Shown here in pieces: positions 23,235 to 27,474 of a stretch of 27,474 nucleotides of DNA; positions within the stretch are counted from its first letter, which is position 1; every line of letters begins with the position of its first letter. The notes under the pieces were generated by a model. It was not told where the DNA came from, ran no database searches, and worked only from the letters and a program-made list of their open reading frames with translations. The stretch comes from Pelargonium nanum. Lineage: Eukaryota > Streptophyta > Magnoliopsida > Geraniales > Geraniaceae. The stretch spans positions 1-27,474 of the forward strand of contig JAYMTF010000993.1 in NCBI GenBank assembly GCA_036897485.1, given 5' to 3'. A program made the translations under genes and the position numbers.

Positions 23235-23416
23235 TTGGATCTTTGTGGCTTCCTTCCCTTGCGCAATTGTTGGACATTGCAGGCTTCAATTATGCTGTGG
23301 ATCTGCTTCCAAGTGGTTTCTAGCTGTTCTTTGCGCTATTGGATCTTCTGGCTTCCTTCTCAGGTGTGAGTGATTGCTAGACATTGCATGCTTCAATTCT
23401 GCTTTGGGTCTGCATC
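23235..23416. repeat. Degenerate tandem duplication, period about 104-107 bp
   Basis: Both units start TTGGATCTT (23235 and 23339), continue TGGCTTCCTTC, and about 35 bases later share GACATTGCA-GCTTCAATT-TGCT-TGG-TCTGC (from 23273 and 23380). Scattered substitutions suggest an old event. The unit matches no element I know. Confidence 0.75.
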
Positions 23417-24901
23417 GACCGCGGGTTTTGGTAAGCCCTCCTGATTCATGCTTGGTTTAATTAGAGCTCCTGTTTGTGGATCCAAGCTCCCCTAGTTTTA
23501 GTTCAGAACTTCACATGTTATTGGTTACTTCTATGCCCTAAACTATCTTCAACTTCTGTACAAAATCCCAAATCACCTAGTTGACATAGAAGTCAAACTT
23601 CTCCTTTTGGATGGGAGGAGGTTTCAAGGTCAAGAGTCTCAATATCCTGTCATGCAACATGCTGGTTTGCTTGTCCTGTTTTGTTTCTCCTAAATAGATT
23701 AGTATCAGATTGACCATTGTTGTTGTCTCATTGAAAACTTTTTTGCATTATGCCTAAATTATTCAGCTCATGTGCTTGCATGTATTCATGGAATAAAAGA
23801 AAAGAAACCAAAATTTAACAGAATCTAGCTTTTCTGGAACATGGTTGTGTTCTCAATTTTTCTAGATCATCTATTGTTGTTATATACTATTCTTCCATTT
23901 CTGCATGTTTAAGCACATGCCTCTTTTCTGCATCAGAAAAAGCCTAATAAACTTGTGTTGCTGCTGCTCCTTACATGAGCTTACCATTCTTGTGTGAGTA
24001 TTGATTTGGGTGGTTGTTATGTGACACTTCTTGTCTTCTCTTGCATGCCTGATTTTTTTTTCCTAGCAATTCTTCTAGTACATTTGGAGTGAATTTTTTT
24101 TGTTGAATTGATTTTCATGATGTTTGTTTGGAAATTGTACTGTTTGAGTCAGAAATATACACATTTATTGATGAATAATTCAAATGCTTAATGCTTGAAG
24201 ATATAGTAACATGGTTGCATTTACTTCAACTACTCATTCTGGTGGTGCTGCATTCAATACAACTTGAACTACTTCATCTTTCTTGGAAGATCTTGAACAA
24301 AGACAGTGAATCAGTTAGTAAACAAGCATTTTTAATACTGTGTTTTAAAAAAATATTGCATGTGGAGCCAAAGTAATGAGTAGATGATGGGAGGGGTATG
24401 GCAAACAATTTGGATCGTGACCCATGAAATTGTATATAAAATATGTGAATTTTCAAATATTTTGTATATAAAATGTCTCGTATAAATTTAAAAAATTAAA
24501 TTGTATTGAGTGAATAACAACTCATTTATTTAAGTGTATTGAAGCAGTTGTGTAATTAAACTTTTCTAATAAAGAGATTGGATTCGAGATGATCCGTTTG
24601 TTAAAATAGTAAAATTTAAACCCGCCCTACAAATGGCCATCCACACCACCCTGTGGATGGCCCATGGTGTCCTTACATTTTTAACGTTTGCTATGGATTT
24701 GGCATTGAGTTGGACACGATAGTTCGTGAGAGTCCCATTTCTTGTATTTTGTCAGGCAAAATATCCCAAAATTATTGTTCTTTACTCATATTTGTCTTGA
24801 CAAATTTGTAAGGATGGGATTTTTTTTATATAGAAGTAATAATTCAAAGCTTGGAAGTTGTGAATTGTAACATCTGTGGTATCATAGATCCAAAGAAAAT
24901 G

Positions 24902-24909
24902 TAAATGCA
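24902..24909 (+). promoter_or_regulatory. L1-box-like motif upstream of the BLT-like gene
   Basis: TAAATGCA, identical to the L1-box consensus, lies about 220 bases upstream of the probable TATA box and 400 bases from the start codon. HD-ZIP IV factors use this site to drive epidermal genes, which would suit a trichome gene. A chance match is possible, since the same 8-mer class also occurs elsewhere in the window. Confidence 0.35.
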
Positions 24910-25125
24910 GAGCTCAATACAGCAATTTCTAAGCTTGGTGCATTATACAATCCAATACAAAACCTAAAAGAATAAGTAAATACGTTAAGCAATTGAACAC
25001 GAACACGATACGTTGTCAACATGGTGTACATATAAGAATTTATTTAGTTGGATTTGACTAAATTTAATGGTTATTATAAGATTATAAGCTGCTTAGTCCA
25101 AACAAATAGATCCATTGTTTTGTTT

Positions 25126-25133
25126 TATAAAAT
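25126..25133 (+). promoter_or_regulatory. Probable TATA box of the BLT-like gene
   Basis: TATAAAAT about 175 bases upstream of the ATG, which predicts a transcription start near 25155-25165 and a 5' UTR of about 140 nt. An ATG-TGA minimal frame at 25143-25148 would lie upstream of that start. Confidence 0.6.
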
Positions 25134-25300
25134 GTGAGGTACATGTGATCTCTCTTGCTTTGTCTTTCACTATCCTCATCTTGAAAGCAAGCTTGATAGA
25201 TTGTCCTACATCAATTGCTTTCCAGGCAGGGAAAAAAGAAAATCATATCACCAGTAGATAATTAAATAAACAAATCAGATAGAGAAAGAGAGGTCAAGCC

Positions 25301-26137
25301 ATGGATGAGGAGTTCATGATGATGATGATGATCAATAACCCTCAAACTTCAAGAAATGACACAACTTGTGAAGAACCCATCTCCGCCGCCACCACCGATT
25401 GCCCAATCTGGAAGCTTTACGAGAACCCATGTTTCAATTCACAGCCACCGAATCATCAATGTCAGAGCCAGAGCAACAAGAACCATCTTCATCGTCTTCA
25501 GCTACCTCTGTCAGCTCGAAAGATCGCATCTTCTTTCTCGGATCTGACATTCTTTAGAACAGAGCTCGATCTGGCTCGAGCCCAGATCGCGGAACTGAGA
25601 GCCGAGCTCGAGCGCGAGCGCAAGGCGAGGAAGAAGGTGGAGTCCATGAACCGGCGGCTGGTCAAGGAAGCGGCGGAGGAGCGAAGTGGACGAGAGGCGA
25701 TGGAGCGGTTCTGCGAAGACCTCGCCGGAAAAACGGAGATTGGCCGGAAAAGGAGAGAGAAGCTCACAGAGGCCAAGATTGTTCTGGAAGAGAAGATCTC
25801 GGCATTGGAAGGTTCCAAAACGGCCAAAACAGAGTACAAACCAGAACAGAGCAATCGAGAAAATAGTATACAACCGCCGCCGCCGAAATTGGTGTGTAGA
25901 GACAGTACTAGGACTGTTTCTCCGGCGGCGAGTCACCGGAGAGCCTCGCCGGAGGCTGAGAATCCGCACATAAAGAGAGGGATCAAAGGGTTTGTGGAAT
26001 TTCCGAGAGTGGTTCGAGCAATTGGAGCCAAAAGTAGACATTGGGGAAGCAAGCTGGAGTGCCAGCAGGCTCAGCTGAGGATTCTCCTGAAACAGAGGAG
26101 CTCCATTGGATCATCCAACAATCTCATCATCAGCTAA
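25301..26137 (+). CDS. BLT: BRANCHLESS TRICHOME-like coiled-coil protein
   Basis: A single-exon frame of 278 aa that starts in a strong GCCATGG context. The N-terminus is acidic with a run of five Met (residues 6-10), followed by CPIWKLYENPC (34-44), a motif I associate with this family. A long Arg/Glu/Lys-rich coiled coil runs from about 84 to 170. After a Pro- and Ser-rich linker, a conserved basic C-terminal block occupies 221-265 (NPHIKRGIKGF, then SRHWGSKLECQQAQLRILLKQ). Arabidopsis BLT is a plant-specific coiled-coil protein that promotes trichome branching and interacts with the microtubule-linked regulator STICHEL; close homologues exist, so the orthologue call is likely rather than proven. 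Linkage to a BODYGUARD gene supports it. No transmembrane segment or signal peptide is visible, so it should be cytosolic. An L1-box-like site lies upstream. Confidence 0.85.
   Translation: MDEEFMMMMMINNPQTSRNDTTCEEPISAATTDCPIWKLYENPCFNSQPPNHQCQSQSNKNHLHRLQLPLSARKIASSFSDLTFFRTELDLARAQIAELRAELERERKARKKVESMNRRLVKEAAEERSGREAMERFCEDLAGKTEIGRKRREKLTEAKIVLEEKISALEGSKTAKTEYKPEQSNRENSIQPPPPKLVCRDSTRTVSPAASHRRASPEAENPHIKRGIKGFVEFPRVVRAIGAKSRHWGSKLECQQAQLRILLKQRSSIGSSNNLIIS
25316..25330 (+). repeat. (ATG)5 coding microsatellite in the BLT-like gene
   Basis: Five tandem ATG codons in frame (Met6-Met10), 15 bases after the first start codon. Length changes would alter only the number of Met residues. 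Confidence 0.85.
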
Positions 26138-27474
26138 TTATATGTATATATACACATATACATATATAAATATCATTGCTCTGTTTCTTGATTACTCACT
26201 ACTCTGTTTCATGATAAGTTTTGTTCTTTTGTTTTTTATGTTCATGACTCAGCTTCAAAAATTTGCTAGTTCTTTTGATGGATGCAAGATTTTTAGTAAA
26301 TATGGTTGCTTGAGCTTTGCAAATGAAAGAGTATTGTGAAGTGAGTGAGTTTTTTCTTTATTTTTGTTTTATTTGTAAATATTGTGATCTGTTAAAGAGT
26401 CTTCTTTATGAGTTTTGAAGTCACATGCACCTTCACTTTTTAAGATCTTTTAATGGATGAAAATGTGGTAAAGTTCATAACCATCTCTAGCACAGAAAAA
26501 TGAAAAAATAGTTTCTAAAATGGGCATTGGGACTTGGTCACATATAAAGATTCATTTGTAATGCAAAATCAAAATTGTTTAGGGGGTGATAAATCCAAAC
26601 TCAAAGTGGATAAATCCACACCTCTGTAGTTGACTAGACGAAATTACCCTCTATTATATTAATTGAATACTAACCATCAATTAGAAATATTATCCCTTTC
26701 TTGCTCAAAAAATAATAATAATCTTGCCATCCCTTTCAAATATTTTGCTCCCTACAGTATTTTTTCACCCATCTCTCTCCGTTTACTGCTACCAAAAAAC
26801 AATCCAATTCGATTAAACTGACCCAATTTTACTATAAATTTTTAAACAATCTAGTACAAAATTAGCATATGATGATGAAAATTAATGGATGAGTGTTTGT
26901 CACTCCATCACAGCATCTCCCACTGTCCTTATTCGGCCAGAGAAACATTAATATTCGGTGATAAATAGTCATAATTCACCGGAATTCCTTGATTCTTTAA
27001 GTAATTATTTAAACCAAAAAATTCCACCAAAGAGCAGTTTTGAAGAAAAATCCGACCAAACCAAAGTCCAACAATCCTGAATCAGATGAAGAATGAAATG
27101 CGACCGAGCTCCGAAAAGTGGAAGTCGGCGCGGGAGCGACAAAATTTTCAGCGAATAACTGAATTAAGCATTGTCTATTCTTTTGACCAGGTGGTTGGAG
27201 CTGAGCGGAACTGGGCGAGCGAGTCCACCTCCGCCACCACTGCTACCATCGTATGTTGTCGGTTGCATCTGCTCGTTGGGTGAATAATTTTCAAGATATT
27301 TTTTTTAAGTTTCTTGGATATGATAAAGCAAAATGAATTATGACAAAAAAAAATGGAGTTGAGAGCTTGACGACTCAATCCCCATAAAAAAACAAATATG
27401 TTATGAATAATTAGTGGATGTCCATATTAATTATGTATCTCAGACTCCTAAGTATATTAGAGTAGTTTCCATTA
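26138..27474. other. BLT-like 3' flank and intergenic end of window
   Basis: The first few hundred bases, which begin with a TA-rich repeat (26141-26172), are probably the 3' UTR. The remainder is AT-rich and shows no recognisable gene apart from an unassigned GC-rich patch near 27086-27290. A 10-mer GATAAATCCA is repeated at 26588 and 26609. Confidence 0.55.
27086..27290. other. Unassigned GC-rich patch with coding-like features
   Basis: This ~200-base patch is GC-rich amid very AT-rich DNA. On the plus strand a pyrimidine tract ending CAG at 27191 and a GTATGT at 27251 could frame an exon. On the minus strand a 34-codon frame starts near 27270 and is rich in Gly and Ser. Neither matches a family I know. 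It may be a first exon of a gene lying outside the window, a pseudogene fragment or an old element. Confidence 0.25.

Larger units (their letters stand above)
21696..25120. other. Intergenic region between the 7TM and BLT-like genes
   Basis: The first several hundred bases are presumably the 7TM 3' UTR. After that there is 3 kb of AT-rich DNA with poly-T runs (around 22553-22570) and a degenerate tandem duplication at 23235-23416. No open frame here resembles a protein family and no RNA gene is recognised. Confidence 0.6.

Noticed and set aside
25511-26041. 176-codon antisense frame within the BLT-like gene
   Set aside because: A shadow of the Arg/Glu-rich coiled-coil coding strand; no domain or promoter.

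Overview
This window is nuclear DNA from a flowering plant, most likely a core eudicot. Intergenic DNA is AT-rich, genes are split by short GT-AG introns, and all four recognisable proteins belong to plant families. I cannot name the genus from the sequence. The window carries four protein-coding genes, two of them multi-exon, in about 27 kb. The rest is promoter and UTR sequence, microsatellites and small non-autonomous transposable elements.

Layout: 1-2786 is intergenic with no recognisable gene. 2787-5927 (minus strand) is a four-exon BODYGUARD-type alpha/beta-hydrolase gene (474 aa), linked to cuticle formation. 5928-17400 is an 11.5 kb gene-poor stretch holding a cluster of small elements between 7.8 and 10.0 kb: a SINE-like copy, a TIR-bearing MITE, a short SINE with target-site duplications, and a CACTA-type MITE with a 3-bp target-site duplication. 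Older, weaker repeat remnants lie between 11 and 16 kb. 17499-19544 (plus) is a six-exon secreted GH9 endo-1,4-beta-glucanase gene (499 aa). 20382-21695 (plus) is an intronless CDS for a GOLD/lung-7TM membrane protein of the GPR107/CAND family (437 aa), preceded by a 5'-UTR hairpin. 25301-26137 (plus) is a BRANCHLESS TRICHOME-like coiled-coil gene (278 aa). The last kilobase is mostly AT-rich and ends with an unassigned GC-rich patch near 27.1-27.3 kb.

How the genes fit together: there are no operons here. From memory of Arabidopsis locus numbers, BDG1 (At1g64670) and BLT (At1g64690) are close neighbours, so their joint presence suggests conserved eudicot microsynteny and supports both assignments. 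Both act in the shoot epidermis, in cuticle formation and trichome branching respectively. The GH9 enzyme remodels the cell wall, and the 7TM protein probably works in the Golgi/endosomal system. Any functional link among the four is inference.

I see no CRISPR array, rRNA, bona fide tRNA, virus-derived gene or obviously new multigene system. The most useful extra observations are the cleanly delimited small transposons, the BDG-BLT linkage, the 5'-UTR hairpin six bases from a start codon, and several short local duplications.
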